A stretch of 64,000 nt of DNA from Cephalotus follicularis. Its lineage: Eukaryota; Streptophyta; Magnoliopsida; Oxalidales; Cephalotaceae. Made by a program: the position numbers and the translations under genes. The DNA lies in assembly GCA_001972305.1 (NCBI GenBank), contig BDDD01001378.1, forward strand, positions 32,703 through 96,702. The letters run 5' to 3'. Of this stretch, positions 11,531-24,456 are shown one piece after another (within the stretch, counting starts at the first letter, position 1; each line of letters starts with the position of its first letter). The notes under the pieces are model-generated. The model had not been told where the DNA came from, did not search any database, and saw only the letters and a program-made list of their open reading frames with translations.

Positions 11531-11735
11531 GTCCCTAGCCATCTCCTGGCCCATAGGCGCACAATCACGCCCCTAGTCCTCATGACACCTCCATCACGGA
11601 ACTAGCGCAGCATCAATCCGATCAGTGTGTGTGTCCCTAGCCAACTCCTGGCACCTAGGCGCACAATCCCGCCCCTAGTCCTCATGACACCTCCGTCACG
11701 GAACTAGCGCAGCATCAATCCAATCACAAACATCA
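11531..11735. repeat. 102-bp tandem duplication in C LTR
   Basis: Two copies start GTCCCTAGCC at 11531 and 11633. Each holds CTAGGCGCACAATC and CATGACACCTCCRTCACGG. The other LTR has the same two copies from about 18587, so the duplication predates the insertion of C. Confidence 0.9.
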
Positions 11736-12019
11736 ATCAATCAATCCAAGGTCAAACCAAAACCAACCGTTTCCAAGTAGTTTATAGGTTGTAAAATACT
11801 GGAAGTATTATATTTATTCAAAATGTAATCCATCTTTAAAAACCATGTTTCAATCCCCTGGAAACACACGTTTATCAAAATATATGTTTTCATTTCAAAT
11901 ACTGATCGTATAAAATCATGTATGCACTTCTAAAATTATAAAACACTTTAGAATTCAATCACATTCAGTCATAACTCCATTCCATATCAAAATGCAATGC
12001 AAAGATATGCTCAAGTATG

Positions 12020-12375
12020 CGGGTCAGTCCCTATCCAGTCGGCTGTTTTCCCTTTGACAGCTGGCTGTCCTAGCCCTAGCAGTCGGCTGCCTCCTCTAAC
12101 AGTCGGCTGTCTCCTCTTGACAGTCGGCTGCCTTCCTCATCCAGTCGGCTGCCCTCTGTTGGCAGTCGACTGCCTTCCCCATCCAGTCAGCTGCCCTCTG
12201 TTGGTAGTTGACTATACAACCTCCTGCAGATGTGTTCTATCAAACGTATGAACAGTCGACTGGTTCTTACGCCCAGTCGGTTGTTCCCCATTGAATAGTC
12301 GGCTGTTAGCACCGAACAGCCGGCTATCCAAGCCCGCCAATCGGCTGCCCGTCTTGGCAGTCGACTGGATTTACA
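12020..12375. repeat. Distal CAGTCGGCTGCC/CAGTCGACTG array of C
   Basis: About fourteen words spaced roughly 22-28 bp apart match CAGTCGGCTGYC or CAGTCGACTG. The second LTR carries the colinear array at 19090-19445. The proximal array of the same LTR is at about 12910-13055 (and 19990-20130). Confidence 0.9.
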
Positions 12376-13238
12376 CCAGTAGGAAAAAATAGCTGTTAAA
12401 ATGCACATCTTTCACACTTCAATCCAACCAAACACGAGCATTCAACAGCAACCACATGCATTTATGCTCATAACACAGCCCATAGCATGCATTCCACCCA
12501 TTAACGTCCATTATAACAAAACTTAAATCACGATTATGAGATTTACCCCTACCTTAGAATTCCAAGTTAGGAATTGCAATCCACCTCTTTAAGTTCCAAT
12601 CCAAGTTCCAAAGCCTCTGAATTTGTCCAGCAACTCCAACAGATCCGGATTCTCCGGTCACTGGTCCAAGCTTCCCAAAACACAGCCCCCACACCAAGCT
12701 TTTTGAGTCATACTCACACACTTCCTCTCCCTTCTCCTTCACACTCTTTCAACTCTCTTCTCCTTTCGGCGAAAATGGTGAAGATTGAAGGAGAGAAAAC
12801 GCGTTTTTATGGAGAACACAACCCTCTCTCTCTTCTTCTTTCTCTGGCCACATTAAAACAAAACACTCCCCCTTTTTCCACCAACAGTCTGGCACGCACG
12901 TTATGCTGCCAGACCTGTCGACGCCGACTGCCTAAACCTGGCAGTCGGCTGTCCCTGCCCACACTATCCAGCCGGTTGTCTCTCACAACAGGCAGCTGGC
13001 TCCTTCCCACAGGGTCCAGTCGACTGCCTCTTCCTGGCAGTCGGCTGCCCGCCCTGCTTCAGCACCTCCATACTTTGACTTTTTCCCATGTTTAACATTA
13101 CAAAAAGGTAAAAGTCATAATTCTCATTAATTCAATGCATGAATTACATTGTAAAAACAACCTTACAATTTACAAAAATCCATGGGCGTTACATTCACCC
13201 CTCCTTCAAGGAATTTCATCCCCGAAATTAAAACAACG

Positions 13239-14924
13239 CTAAAACAAAAGAGGGTAACGTTCTCTAATGTCCTCCTCACGTTCCCAAGTCACTTCATCGG
13301 GTCAATGGAACTGCCACTGAACCCTTACCATAGGAATGGTTTGGTTCCTCAATACCTGCGTCTTCCAGTCCAGAATCCGCACTGGTAACTCCTCGCAAGA
13401 TAGATCATCTCGTACAGGGACTGAATCATAATTCAAGACATGTGACGGGTCTCGAATATACCTCCTCAACATAGACACATGGAAGACATCGTGCATGTTT
13501 GATAGTGCGGGAGGCAAAGCAAGCTGATAAGCCACCTCCCCAACTCTCTCCAAGATCTCGAAAGGACCAATGTAGCACGGAGCTAACATGCCCTTCTTCC
13601 CAAATCTCTGTACACCCTTCCACGGGGAAACCTTTAGAAACACATGGTCACCAACGTCGAAGGTCAGAGTCCTCCTCTTGATGTTGTCCACATAGCTGTT
13701 CTGCCTGCTTTAAGCAGCAAGCAGTTTCTCCCTGATGAACCGGATCTTCTTAGAAGTTTCCTCCACCAGATCTGACCCAAGCAAAGGTCGCTCACCGACC
13801 TCATCCCAACAGATGGGTGACCTACACTTCCTTCTGTACAAAGCCTCATACGGAGCCATACCGATACTAGCGTGATAGCCGTTATTGTAAGAAAACTCTA
13901 TCAGAGGAATGTGGTCCTCCCAAGTACCAGCAAAGTCAATAACACAAGCTCGGAGCATATCTTCCAAGGTCTGGATAGTACGCTCTGACTGGCCATCTGT
14001 CTGTGGGAGGAAAGGTGTGCTTAGGTTCAGCTTCGTCCCAAAAGCTGACTGAAACCTCTTCCAAAAGTTGGAAGTGAAGATCGAATCTCTGTCACAAACT
14101 ATACTCACAGGAACACCGTGCAACCTCACGATCTCCTTGATGTATAACCGAGCTAACTTGCTCGCAGAATCTGTGACATGCGTAGGCAGAAAGTGTGCCG
14201 ATTTACTAAGCCGATCCACAATGACCCATACTGCATTGTGACGGTTCCGAGTCAGAGGAAAACCCGAAACAAAATCCATCGTCACATGCTCCCATTTCCA
14301 TTCCGGAATTGGTAACGGCTGCAACAAACTCGCTGGCCTCTGATGTTCGGCTTTAACTGTCTGACAAGTATAACACTTCGCCACATACTCGGTGATCTCT
14401 CGTTTCATGCCAGGCCACCAGTAAGTCTTCTTCATGTCTTGATACATTTTTGTGCTACCAGGATGAATACTGTACGAAGATTTATGGGCCCCGCGAAGAA
14501 ACTCACTCTTCAACCCTGGTTCATTCGGAAGACACACACGTCCCCGATATCTCTGAATACCATCAGCATGCACTCGAAAATCAGATTCCGAGTCCAGGTT
14601 CTCCCGAATTCGTTGCAACTCCGCATCGTGCAGTTGTGCATCCCTGATGTGATCCAGTAACATAGGCTGCACTCGCATGTAGGCCACCAAGATCCCCGGT
14701 GACTGATTAAATGGAGACCACTCTTGGAAGTCCTCTAAAATCTTCCACTGAGATATCATCATGTTAGCAACCATAGCCCTACGGCTCAAAGCATCTGCAA
14801 CCACATTTGCTTTCCCGGGATGGTACTGGATGCTGCAGTCATAATCATTACAGAGCTCAACCCACCGCCGTTGTCTCATGTTTAGTGTATCTTCACAAAA
14901 AAGATACCTCAAACTCTTGTGGTC
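13239..14924 (-). pseudogene. pol: RNase H end and integrase with chromodomain-like tail of C
   Basis: The minus-strand frame from 14966 first reads the end of RNase H (DHKSLRYLF, then [15 protein letters not shown]). Integrase follows, with the H-H-C-C zinc region ([14 protein letters not shown]) and the DDE core: the D of TMDFVSGF, the D of [10 protein letters not shown] and the E of GQSERTIQ are all present. The C-terminus (GDHVFLKVSPWKG, DVFHVSMLRRY, then a degenerate chromodomain ending RERYPLLF) stops at 13239-13241. In-frame stops interrupt near 13710 and 13302; the second fits a CGA to TGA change. Integrase would insert the cDNA into host chromatin, guided by the chromodomain. The core motifs are intact although the frame is not. 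Confidence 0.93.
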
Positions 14925-16158
14925 ACTGAAATCTAAAATTGTGCCCCATATAAGTAATGTCTCCATTTCTGAAGAGCAAAGATAATCGTGGCCAATTCAA
15001 GATCATGCGTCGGGTAGTTCTCCTCATACGGCTTTAGCATCCGTGAAGCATAAGCGATCACTCTGCCTCGTTGCATCAACACGCAACCCAATCCCTTACC
15101 CGAAGCATCACTATAAACTGCGAAGCCCTCGTTACCTTTAGGTAACGCCAAAACAGGAGCAGAAACCAACCGATCCTTCAGATCACACAAACTGGCTTCA
15201 CATTCATCATCCCAGATAAACAAAGTCTTCTTTTGAGTAAGCTTCATCAACGGTGTGGCTATTCTTGAGAAGTTCTGAATGAACCTCCGATAATAACCCG
15301 CCAAACAAAGAAAACTGCGTACCTCAGTCACATTCTTTGGTTGCGGCCAATCTCGCACCACTTCTGTCTTTGACAGATCCACCGCCAAACCCTCTCTAGA
15401 TACAATGTGACCCAGAAAAATCACATGATCGAGCCAAAACTCGCACTTGTCAAACATAGCATACAACCGATGCTCTCTGAGAATCTGCAGCACCAATCTC
15501 AGGTGATAGGCGTGCTCCTCCTCACTCCTTGAGTACACTAGTATGTCAACAATAAACACTACTATAAACTGATCCAGGTACGGTCTAAACACATCGTTCA
15601 TCAGCGACATGAACGCTGCCGGTGCATTTGTGACACCAAACGGCATTACCAAGAACTCATAATGACCATACCTAGTCCGGAAGGCAGTCTTCTCAATATC
15701 TCCTTCCTTCACCCTCAGCTGGTGATAACCTGACTTCAGATCGAGTTTAGAGAACACCCTTGACCCCTGTAACTGGTCAAACAAATCTTCAATATGTGGA
15801 AGAGGATACTTATTCTTGATAGTAGCCTTATTCAACATTCTGTAGTCGATGCAAAGCCTCATGACCCATCCTTCTTTTTCACAAACAACACTGGTGCGCC
15901 CCATGGAGAAACACTGGGCCGTACAAAACCCTTATCAATTAGGTCTTGCAGCTGTAACTTCAGCTCTCTCAACTCTGCAAGAGCCATCCGGTAAGGCGCC
16001 TTAGATATAGGAGCTGTACCTGATATTAGGTCAATCACAAACTCCATGCTCCTCCTCGGGGGTAAGGACACCAAGTCTGCAGGAAACACATCCGGAAATT
16101 CATTCACAACCGGAATTTCCTCCAGGCTCTTACCTTTTTCCCTTCTCTTGTCAACCAC
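14925..16158 (-). pseudogene. pol: Reverse transcriptase and RNase H of C
   Basis: The frame from 16158 reads the RT entry ([28 protein letters not shown]). A one-base loss near 15862 shifts to the frame from 15904 ([44 protein letters not shown]). The active-site tetrad is changed: 15550-15548 encodes Val where the family has the first of the two catalytic Asp residues. RNase H follows ([31 protein letters not shown]) until another one-base loss near 14925. RT without that Asp should be unable to polymerise, so this copy is enzymatically dead even apart from the frameshifts. Confidence 0.93.
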
Positions 16159-16640
16159 GTGTGCCAGAAACCCTTCACATCCTTTCTTCAGGTACCTCGA
16201 TGCCCGAATGAAAGATATGATCGGTGTCGAGAACCCTTTGTTTCCCTTGAACTATACAGTAGTTCCATCTGGTAAGCAAAAATCCACATTCTTGTTATAA
16301 CAGTCCATGCATGCACGGCGAGCTGACAACTAGTCCATACCCAAGATGACATAAAAATCATGTATGGGCAACACAATCAATTCCGCACACACCGCAACAC
16401 CTGCCATAGAAATCTCGCAATCTCTAAACACCAAATCTGTACACATGGAACCTCCAGTGGGTGTACTCACATCAAGAACATAAGGCATGAAATCAGGAAA
16501 CACATTTAAACATGATGCAAAGCGGGAAGCAATAAAAGAATGCGATGCTCCCGAGTCCATCAGCACTCTAGCAGAAAAGCCATAAGCTTATATAGTACCT
16601 CCCACAACAGAAGTAGACTCTGGAACCTCTGTCTGAGTCA
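16159..16640 (-). pseudogene. pol: Aspartic protease region of C
   Basis: The minus-strand frame from 16566 reads the retropepsin signature LMDSGASHSF, where the Asp of DSG is the catalytic residue. The usual C-terminal segment LIVLPIHDFYVILGMD follows. It would cut the Gag-Pol polyprotein into its mature parts. Directly after GMD there is a stop where the family has Trp (TGG to TAG), and another stop lies in the linker before RT. The frame matches the gag zinc-knuckle region upstream and the RT entry downstream, so the original was one Gag-Pol reading frame. Confidence 0.88.
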
Positions 16641-17825
16641 GAATGAAAACTCTACCTTTCAAGATACCCTTGCCGGAATCCCTCCGCTATGATGGTCCAG
16701 CTGCAGCACTGCTACCACCAGCAAGTCCCGTAGGCACTGTCGCTTGACCCCTTGGACAATCCCTTGCTAAATGGCCAGTTGTCCCGCACCTGAAGCATAA
16801 CCCGTGCTTCATCCAACAATCCTTCTACTGGCGGCCTTCACGACCACAATGGAAACAACCCCCAGGCTTGGTATTACTCCCCTGACTGGCAGACTGGTTG
16901 GATCTATTTCTCGATGACTTTATTGGAGAACCGTTGCCCTGCCACTTTGATGATGCTGGCCTAGACTGAGTAGACGTCTGTTTACTCTGTTGTGCTCGGG
17001 CCTTCTCAGCCCGATCTTCGCTCGATATGCTTTCCAACAATCTTGCCTTTTGGATGACTTCTACAAAAGTCACAAGCTCCATAGCTCTAATCCAAGACCG
17101 AAGATCTGGTCATAAACCCCTCAGGAACCTCCGGATCTTCTTTTCCTCATCTGCCACCAGATAAGCTGAATGTCTGGCAAGCTCTACAAATCGGGCCTGA
17201 TACCCGGCCACAGTCATGTCACCCTGCCGCAGCTCCAAGAGCTCCATCTCCCTCCTCTCCCGCTCTATCGGGGGTACATATGTCGCCAAGAACTCCTCCT
17301 GAAACCCTTCCCAAGTACTAGCAACTCCGGTGGCCTCCCATTTGGCTTTGACCATCTCCCACAGTGAGTGGCCTCACCCCATAATCGGTACACAGCAAAT
17401 CTCAGCTTTTGTCTGTCAGTGCACTCCATAACCTCAAAGATCTTCTCTAGATCCTGCAGCCACCTCTCAGCAATAGTGGCGTCAAGCTCCCCCTTGAAAC
17501 TGGGAGGATTCTATCTCATGAACCTTTCAAGGTTCCTTCCAAACCGGTTACCATCATCATGTATGCCATGAACATGAGCCATCTGTTGAGGCTGAGCTTG
17601 AGCATACAATCTCCGCATCTCCTCCATATTCACCGCATTAGCAGCCATTTGTTGCTGATTAGTAGCTATCTGTTGTTGGATGTAGTCAGCGATGCGGTCC
17701 ATGTAATCTCTCACGCCTGGTGCCGCCTCCGAAACATCATTCACAGGATCTCCCCCAAGATTCACCTCCTCGGGGACATCCTCATCAACACCTCTACGCC
17801 TTCCGCGCCTTCTCTGACCATCCAT
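16641..17825 (-). pseudogene. gag: gag of C
   Basis: The start codon at 17825 opens an arginine-rich N-terminus (MDGQRRRGRRRG) 106 bp downstream of the PBS. A stop at 17511-17513, where the related element B has Gln, looks like CAG to TAG. A two-base loss near 17370, within the conserved WGEATHWW-like region, shifts to the frame from 17355, which reads the Retrotrans_gag segment (ELRQGDMTVAGYQARFVELARH). Zinc knuckles follow. The first, CFHCGREGRQ, is broken; the second, about 16797-16756, is a complete CX2CX4HX4C (CFRCGTTGHLARDC). Gag would form the cytoplasmic particle that packages element RNA. Confidence 0.9.
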
Positions 17826-17930
17826 TTTTGTTCCTATAAAAACAATCTTTATCGAGAATCCTTTCCATATAGGAACAACTCATTCAATTGCCAAGGATAG
17901 CATCCTAGCTAAGCATATAAATGGATATAT

Positions 17931-17942
17931 GCTCTGATACCA
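17931..17942 (-). other. Primer-binding site of C (initiator tRNA-Met)
   Basis: The minus strand reads TGGTATCAGAGC, the complement of the 3' end of plant initiator tRNA-Met, three bases inside the 5' LTR. It primes minus-strand cDNA synthesis. Confidence 0.95.
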
Positions 17943-17945
17943 TGT

Positions 17946-20271
17946 TGTCACACCCCGCTTCGTTAACAACATAAGTCATGGCAATTTAACATAAATATTC
18001 AGCTTATAAAAATACGATAAAAATTTAAATTTTGGTTTCATTAGCATTTGCGGAAGCACTTAATAATAAGCTGAACAAACAACCCGAATCATGTGTCCGA
18101 AACCACACGATTCCAACATTTAACATTTTTGAACCATTGTCAACTGCCCTCAAATGGAGTGTGATCAAAGTTCATTAATACATTAAACATTAACCCAAAT
18201 AAAAAATGTTTTAATACATCGTTTAGCATTGATCTTAAGCAAATAAAACAATATAAAACTCCATCCGCTCCACGGAGGTCAACGGTATCAATCCGCCGTA
18301 TCAACCTGAAATCAATCTGCAATAGTAGGGGGTTAGCCTTTGTCCTCACTCGACTAACCATAAGTGTAATTTAAGGTTAGTGATAATGAATGTCATGAAA
18401 TGAATGCACACATGATGCAAAACATAATATACCATAATACATATATACGTATGTATATGTATCTATACCAAAGGCACAACCATGGTAAGTGGCCACAATT
18501 ACCAATCCAACAGTCACGTCCCGGAGGACCAATCCAATCAATCCGCTGTTTCTTGCATAAAGGTCAAGCAAACAGTGTTTGTGGGTGTCCCTAGCCATCT
18601 CCTGGCCCCTAGGCGCACAATCTTGCCCCTAGTCCTCATGACACCTCCGTCACGGAAGTAGCGCAGCATCAATCCGATCATTGTGGGTGTCTCTAGCAAA
18701 CTCCTGGCCCCTAGGCGCACAATCCCGCCCCTAGTCCTCATGAAACATCCGTCACGGAACTAGCGCAGCATCAATCCAATCACAAACATCAATCAATCAA
18801 TCCAAGGTCAATACAAAACCAACCGTTTCCAAGTAGTTTATAGGTTGTAAAATACTGGAAGTATTACATTTATTCAAAATGTAATCCATCTTTAAAAACC
18901 ATGTTTCAATCCCTTGAAAACACACGTTTATCAAAATATATGTTTTCATTTCAAATACTGATCGTATAAAATCATGTATGCACTTCTAAAATGATATAAC
19001 ACTTTAGAATTCAATCACATTCAGTCAACACGCCATTCCATATCAAAATACAATGCAAAGATATGCTCAAGTATGCGGGTCAGTCCCTATCCTGTCGGCT
19101 GTCTCCCCTTGACAGTCGGTTGTTTTCCCGTTGACAACTGGCTGTCCTAGTCCTGGCAGTCGGCTGCCTCCTCTAACAGTCGGTTGTATCCTCTTGACAG
19201 TCGGCTGCCTTCCTCATCCAGTCGGCTGCCCTCTGTTGGCACTCGACTGCCTTCCCCATCCAGTCGGCTGCCCTCTGTTGGCAGTCGACTACACAACCTC
19301 CTACAGATGTGTTCTATCAAACATATGAATAGTCGACTAGTTCTTACGCCCAGTCGGCTGTTCCCCATTGAATAGTCGGCTGTTAGCACCGAACAGCCGG
19401 CTATCCAAGCCCGCCAGTCGGCTGCCCGTCTTGGCAGTCGACTGGATTTACACCAGTAGGCAAAAACAGCATTTAAAATGCACATCTTTCACACTTCAAT
19501 CCAACCAATCACGAGCATTCAACAGTAACCACATGCATTTATTCTCATAACACAGCCCATAGCATGCATTCCACCCATTACCGTCCATTATAACAAAACT
19601 TAAATCACGATTATGAGATTTACCCCTACCTTAGAATTCCAAGTTAGGAATTGCAATCCACCTTTTTAAGTTCCAATCCAAGTTCCCAAGCCTCTGAATT
19701 CGTCCAGCAACTCCAACAGATCCGGATTCTCCGGTCACTGGTCCAAGCTTCCCAAAACACAGCCCCAGCACCAAGCTTTTTGAGTCACACTCACACACTT
19801 CCTCTCCCTTCTCCTTCACACTCTTTCAACTCTCTTCTCCTTTCGGCGAAAATGGTGAAGATTGAAGGAGAGAAAATGCGTTTTTATGGAGAACACAGCC
19901 CTCTCTCTCTTCTCCTTTCTCTGGCCACATTAAAACAAAACACTCCCCCTTTTTCCACCAACAGTCTGGCACGCACGTTATGCTGCCAGACCTGTCGACA
20001 GTCGATTGCCTAGACCTGGCAGTCGGCTGTCCCTGCCGACACTATCCAGCCGGCTATCTCTCACAACAGGCAATTGGCTCCTTCCCACAGGGTCCAGTCG
20101 ACTGCCTCTTCCTGGCAGTCGGTTGCCCGCCCTGCTTCAGCACCTCCATACTTTGACTTTTGCCCATGTTTAACATTACAAAAAGGTAAAAGTCATAATT
20201 CTCATTAATTCAAAGCATGAATTACATTGTAAAAACAACCTTGCACTTTACAAAAATCCCTGGGCGTTACA
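17946..20271 (-). mobile_element. 5' LTR of element C
   Basis: 2326 bp, colinear with 10881-13193. Its hairpin copy is at 18087-18112 and its motif arrays at 19090-19445 and 19990-20130. It ends GGGCGTTACA followed by TSD CTTCC. Confidence 0.95.
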
Positions 20272-20276
20272 CTTCC

Positions 20277-20560
20277 TCTACAGCTCTAGCTCTGGTCTGA
20301 CTAGTCATTGGCCCGGCCCTATCTCCTCTTGCGATTCTTTCGCGTCGGCCTTACATATTTCTACCTTGTATAAGAGGAAAAAGTCAACTACCAATTTTCT
20401 TTTTCATAACCGTAATTCCAAGAAACTCAATATAATACTCATTATTTATGCAATTCAAAATAACTCCAAATAGCACTTCATTCAATCAATCACTTTCAAT
20501 TTCCAACAGGCAATGACCCTATCCTAGCATAGCCAGCATAGATTCGCTCTGATACAAAAC
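20277..20560 (-). pseudogene. Leader and gag N-terminus of element A, with PBS
   Basis: On the minus strand an arginine-rich gag start (GRRERIARGD) can be read from about 20350 down to the CTTCC site, and it continues beyond C at 10880. An ATG at about 20357 is followed at once by a stop, so the start codon is not usable. About 20546-20556 reads as an initiator tRNA-Met PBS with one mismatch near its LTR-proximal end. The stretch 20360-20540 is untranslated leader. Confidence 0.7.
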
Positions 20561-22641
20561 TGTCATGCCCCGAACCGTGAGGAAATCCAACACGATCCGA
20601 CAAGTGATCACAGTCCTTTCAATCTATGCAATCTAATATAAATCATACTCCAAAAGTGCTATAAATCTAAAACTTTAAATCAATAGGAATTGAACAAAAA
20701 TCGGGCATGTAGTATCCGTTTATCGGACTATACCCCTCTATAAATGAAAACACAATTTATAATATAGGCTCAGCCCTCAGCAAACCACACTCCCATAGGA
20801 GGAAATCCATAATTTAAATCAGAAATATACAATAGACATACGAAGATAATCATTCAAATACCTCAATAGATGTAACATCAACACACATATATGTCTTAAG
20901 CACTGCCACAAGCCGGTAGGTCAATAGCTAAAATAAAACATGTCTTTTATACAACATTTGTTCATTTACATTAACTACGTTTATACAAGGTATGTCAGAG
21001 GAGATGTAAATCCTTACTCTGCGTTTTAGCCCGGTTGATCACTATTGCTCTTCACCTGGACCTGACCCATCCATTAAAATTAATGGGTTAGCACCCTGAA
21101 GGTTGTGTACAATATACATATGCAATACATGATAAGGATGCAAAAGATATATATAATGTCATGAGAATGCATACATGTTCATAAGTCACAACATTAGCAA
21201 TTCAAATTCATAACATGCTAACTCATTCATCTGATAACAATCTAGAGGCTAACTAAATATATATACTATCCCATACCAGCATATATAAGTAGTAAACCAC
21301 ATACTACCTAATTTTATAACTATGTCAACCTTATTCATACCGTTCCTTAACTATCCCTCCCCATCCATACCGTTCCTTGACTATCCCTCCCTATCCTTAC
21401 CATTCCTTTGACTATCCCTAACCATCCCTAACTATCCCTCCCTGAGCAGAATTCACCTGTAGGTTCACCAACCATACCCTCTCTGAGTGGAATTCACCCG
21501 TAGGTTCGCCAACTCTAATGGCGAAATTCACTCGTGGGTTCACATGCCATACTCTCCCTAACTATCCCTCCCTAAGCAGAATTCACCCATAGGTTCACCA
21601 GCCATACCCTCCATGAGTGGAATTCACCCATAGGTTCACCAACTCTAATGGCAGAATTCACCCCTAGGTTCACAAGCCATACCCTCCCTAACTATCCCTC
21701 ATTGACAATCCCTCCCTAACTATCCATTCAATAGCAATCCATTTGATAGCAATCCATTCAATCATAATCCATTCATTCCCAATCCCTCAAATGTCTTGGT
21801 CCAATATACTAGTCCCTCGTAAGTCCTAGTCCGATAATAGTTCATATAATCATACCTCATAGGTCCTAGTCCGATAACAACTCTGATGCCTGCCTTATGT
21901 ATGAGGTCAGCCTTCGTGTAACGAGGTCTTAGGAATCAGAAGGACACAATCCATAACCATACAATCCGTAACCATACAATCCATATCGTTCTATGGATAA
22001 ACTCTCCTTAGTTTGCTTTGCCAAGGTGGAGTAGACTAGGCACTCCTAGTGTCCTAGGCTGGGATTAATACCCTGCTGAGAAGACTAGATGATGTTCATA
22101 AGTTGAACATAGTAGGCAAGAAACACGTATATATATCTTAGCCTAATCAGGCCTCTCAGACATTCTAGACTACTATTATAGCATCCTTGGGATTCACAAT
22201 CACCATTCATATATTATCACCATCCATATACTATCCAGTCACAATCACCATCCATATACTATCCATTCACAATCACCATCAATATACTATCACCATCCAT
22301 ATACTATCCATTGCCGTCACAGTCTTCTGAGTGTGATCAGAGTCTGAGACCCTATGGGTCTTTAACCATAAAGCCAACTTCGTAAGACTTGGTATTATGA
22401 GAGGGTTTCACTTAGTCTACCTTCTGCCATTGCACGCTGGTCTGCTCGGCATTCGATAGCTTGGGTCTACTCAGTAGCCTTAAGGACAGGTCTGCTCGGC
22501 ATTCAATAGCGTAGGTCTGCTCGGTAGCCTCAATGACAGGTCTGCTCGACAACATTAGACACTAGACTGGTTTTATATTAGAATCATTTGGGATTGAAAC
22601 CCATGTAAAATACTATAATTTAGTTGAAACAGGGCGTTAGG
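20561..22641 (-). mobile_element. 5' LTR of element A, left part
   Basis: Begins TGTCATGCCCCGAACCGTGAGG, matching the TGTAACGCCCCGAACCGTGAG start at 6397. It is interrupted at 22641 by element B and continues at 31058. The coordinates include one copy of TSD TTAGG (22637-22641). Compared with the 3' LTR it has extra GGAATTCACCC units and far fewer 15-bp units. Confidence 0.92.
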
Positions 22642-24453
22642 TGTAATAACCGCAACTTCAGTTAATGTATATTGATCCAATTTTTAAAAAAAATATGCAT
22701 TTTAGTTGAGTTAGTTGTCCAATTATTATTATTTATGTGATTGGTAAACGCTTGGGATGAATGGAGGAATAAGTTGGTGAAATATCAAACTTAACAAACC
22801 CTAAACCAGCTCAAACAGCCGACTGTCACAGGGCAACAGTCGACCGGATCGGTACAGAACAGGTGTCTGTGGATGCATGTGAGACTGAATAAGAGGGGCA
22901 TTGCATGGTGGGCAGGGGTCATGCATGACAGTAGCTGCCAGAGCATGCAAAAGGGCATGCTTGCATGTCTTCTATCCCTCCTACAACCTGTAGACAGAAG
23001 ATGGGAAAGAGAGAAAGTAAATGTAAGCAAAATGCATGTCAGTGAGAGAAAGCATAAGAGAAGCTTAGTTGTGAGAACCTGGTGAATTCAGAGGTTCCTA
23101 GACCTTTATATCAGCTGTTAGAGCTGTGTGTGCGTGTTAGAAAAACACTGAGAGAAAACGGAGTTGCTGGAGAATTGTTAACAAATTAATGGAGCTTGCA
23201 TGTTGATGAAATAGAGCTCAAAGAGGGAATTAAAGCTGTGGTTTTTCTTGGTAAGTTCTCAATCCGAACTCACTATTAATGTGATGATACTGTACCTAGG
23301 AGGATGTTAATGTCTTCTGTTAACATGGTTAAGAATTAACAACTTCTAGAATTGATATAGAAAGTGATAAATGGTTCAAGTATAAATGGAGATTGTAACC
23401 TCTAATTTGGATTATTGTTGTGGTTAGTTGTCATGATATAAACTTTCCCTTAAGTATCTATATACACCTTATGTTCACCCGTAAGGAACAAGAAATCTAG
23501 AATTGAAAGATATATTGACCAAGAGTTAAAGAGGAAGTTATAAAAGGGAATTTAAGACTTAAGGAATTGATATTAGGCTACTGTTGAAGTAGTAATTGCG
23601 TCTGGATAGATTATTTAACCTACTGATTAGGTGACTGAACCTCTAAACATGCATTGTATAGATTGATTCTGCTGGATTTGAAAGGATTGTTTGGTGAAAG
23701 AGCTTGGAAACTCAAAGAGAAAGATCAACCCCAATTGATCTTTGGATAGCAATTGAGGTAGGGGTAATGACATGTTTATGGAAGATATATTATGCGTATC
23801 ATGTATGTTATTTTCTGCTTGTTGCATGCATTGATTTGATTGGCATTAGATTTTGAAAAACACATGAAATACTAATGCCTACATTTCTGGGAAGAAGCAG
23901 TCGACTGTTCTTCATGGCAGTCGACTACTCAACCCCATCAAATCGACTAATAAGAGAAAAAAGTCGACTACTCAACCAAACAGCAGACTGTTCTTGAGAA
24001 CAGCCGACTGTCCTGGGTAAAAATGCGGATATAGGTTCTGTTCGGGCCTCAATTTTGAATGTAATTAACTTGGCCTCCATACAGATGATTAGAACAGTCA
24101 ATCCAGGCCTTACATACAATTACATTTCAAAACTAAACAACATACGCACTCCTTGTGAGAGTTGCATATAAATGACTATGAAATGATATTACTTGTGAAT
24201 CCTTGAATTGCTGTTGTATTGTAATGAACAGTTCATACCTCGTTATGGTTGTATTTTCCTTTTGTTTAAGGATATTTTGGATTGTACCTGCACGTAGTAT
24301 GGGCTGCGTGCGGATGAATTACGTTTTATATAATTTAAAGATGAATGCTTCCGCTTATGTTTTGAACTGTTTTTGGAATGCTGAATAATTATACTTATTC
24401 CTGATATCACCATAAATGCTTGTCTAATGTATTGGGAAATACGGGGTGTGACA
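22642..24453 (+). mobile_element. 5' LTR of element B
   Basis: Begins TGTAATAACCGCAACTTC and ends GGGGTGTGACA. The proximal GTCGAC array (22813-22852) has two motif words fewer than the 3' LTR. The distal array is at 23898-24020 (AGTCGACTGTTC, AGTCGACTACTC). AATTGAGGTAGGGG at about 23753, the hairpin at 24290-24311 and ATGCTTCCGCTTATG at about 24344 follow. Confidence 0.95.
24290..24311 (+). other. Conserved LTR hairpin, B 5' LTR copy
   Basis: The arms GCACGTA and TGCGTGC enclose GTATGGGC, giving seven pairs with one U-G. It lies 142 nt before the LTR end. An identical copy is at 30889-30910 in the 3' LTR. Confidence 0.7.
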
Positions 24454-24456
24454 GCA

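Larger units (their letters stand above)
10881..13193 (-). mobile_element. 3' LTR of element C
   Basis: 2313 bp. On the coding strand the order is: proximal GTCGAC array (about 13050-12910), a CT/GA-rich tract near 12830, AAGGTAGGGGTAAATC near 12545, distal array (12370-12020), a 102-bp duplication (11735-11531), GTGAGGACAAAGGCTAACCCC (11284-11264), a hairpin (11047-11022), TGCTTCCGC near 10990, and the LTR end. Confidence 0.95.
10881..20271 (-). mobile_element. Element C: full-length Ty3 chromovirus (Tekay/Del type)
   Basis: TSD CTTCC lies at 10876-10880 and 20272-20276. Both LTRs start TGTCACACCCCGCTTCG and end GGGCGTTACA. The PBS is 17931-17942. A polypurine tract (CCTTGAAGGAGGGG on the coding strand) adjoins 13193. 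The interior (13194-17945) encodes gag, protease, RT, RNase H and integrase in Ty3 order. It has three frameshifts and several stops. In the first 178 bases the two LTRs differ at about six sites, roughly 96-97% identity by eye. It inserted into the interior of A. Confidence 0.96.

Noticed and set aside
12574..13095. 173-residue plus-strand open frame (and the similar one at 19651-20013)
   Set aside because: It lies in the LTRs of C, antisense to the element, in pyrimidine-rich sequence and motif array. No domain is recognisable and the second LTR copy is truncated.
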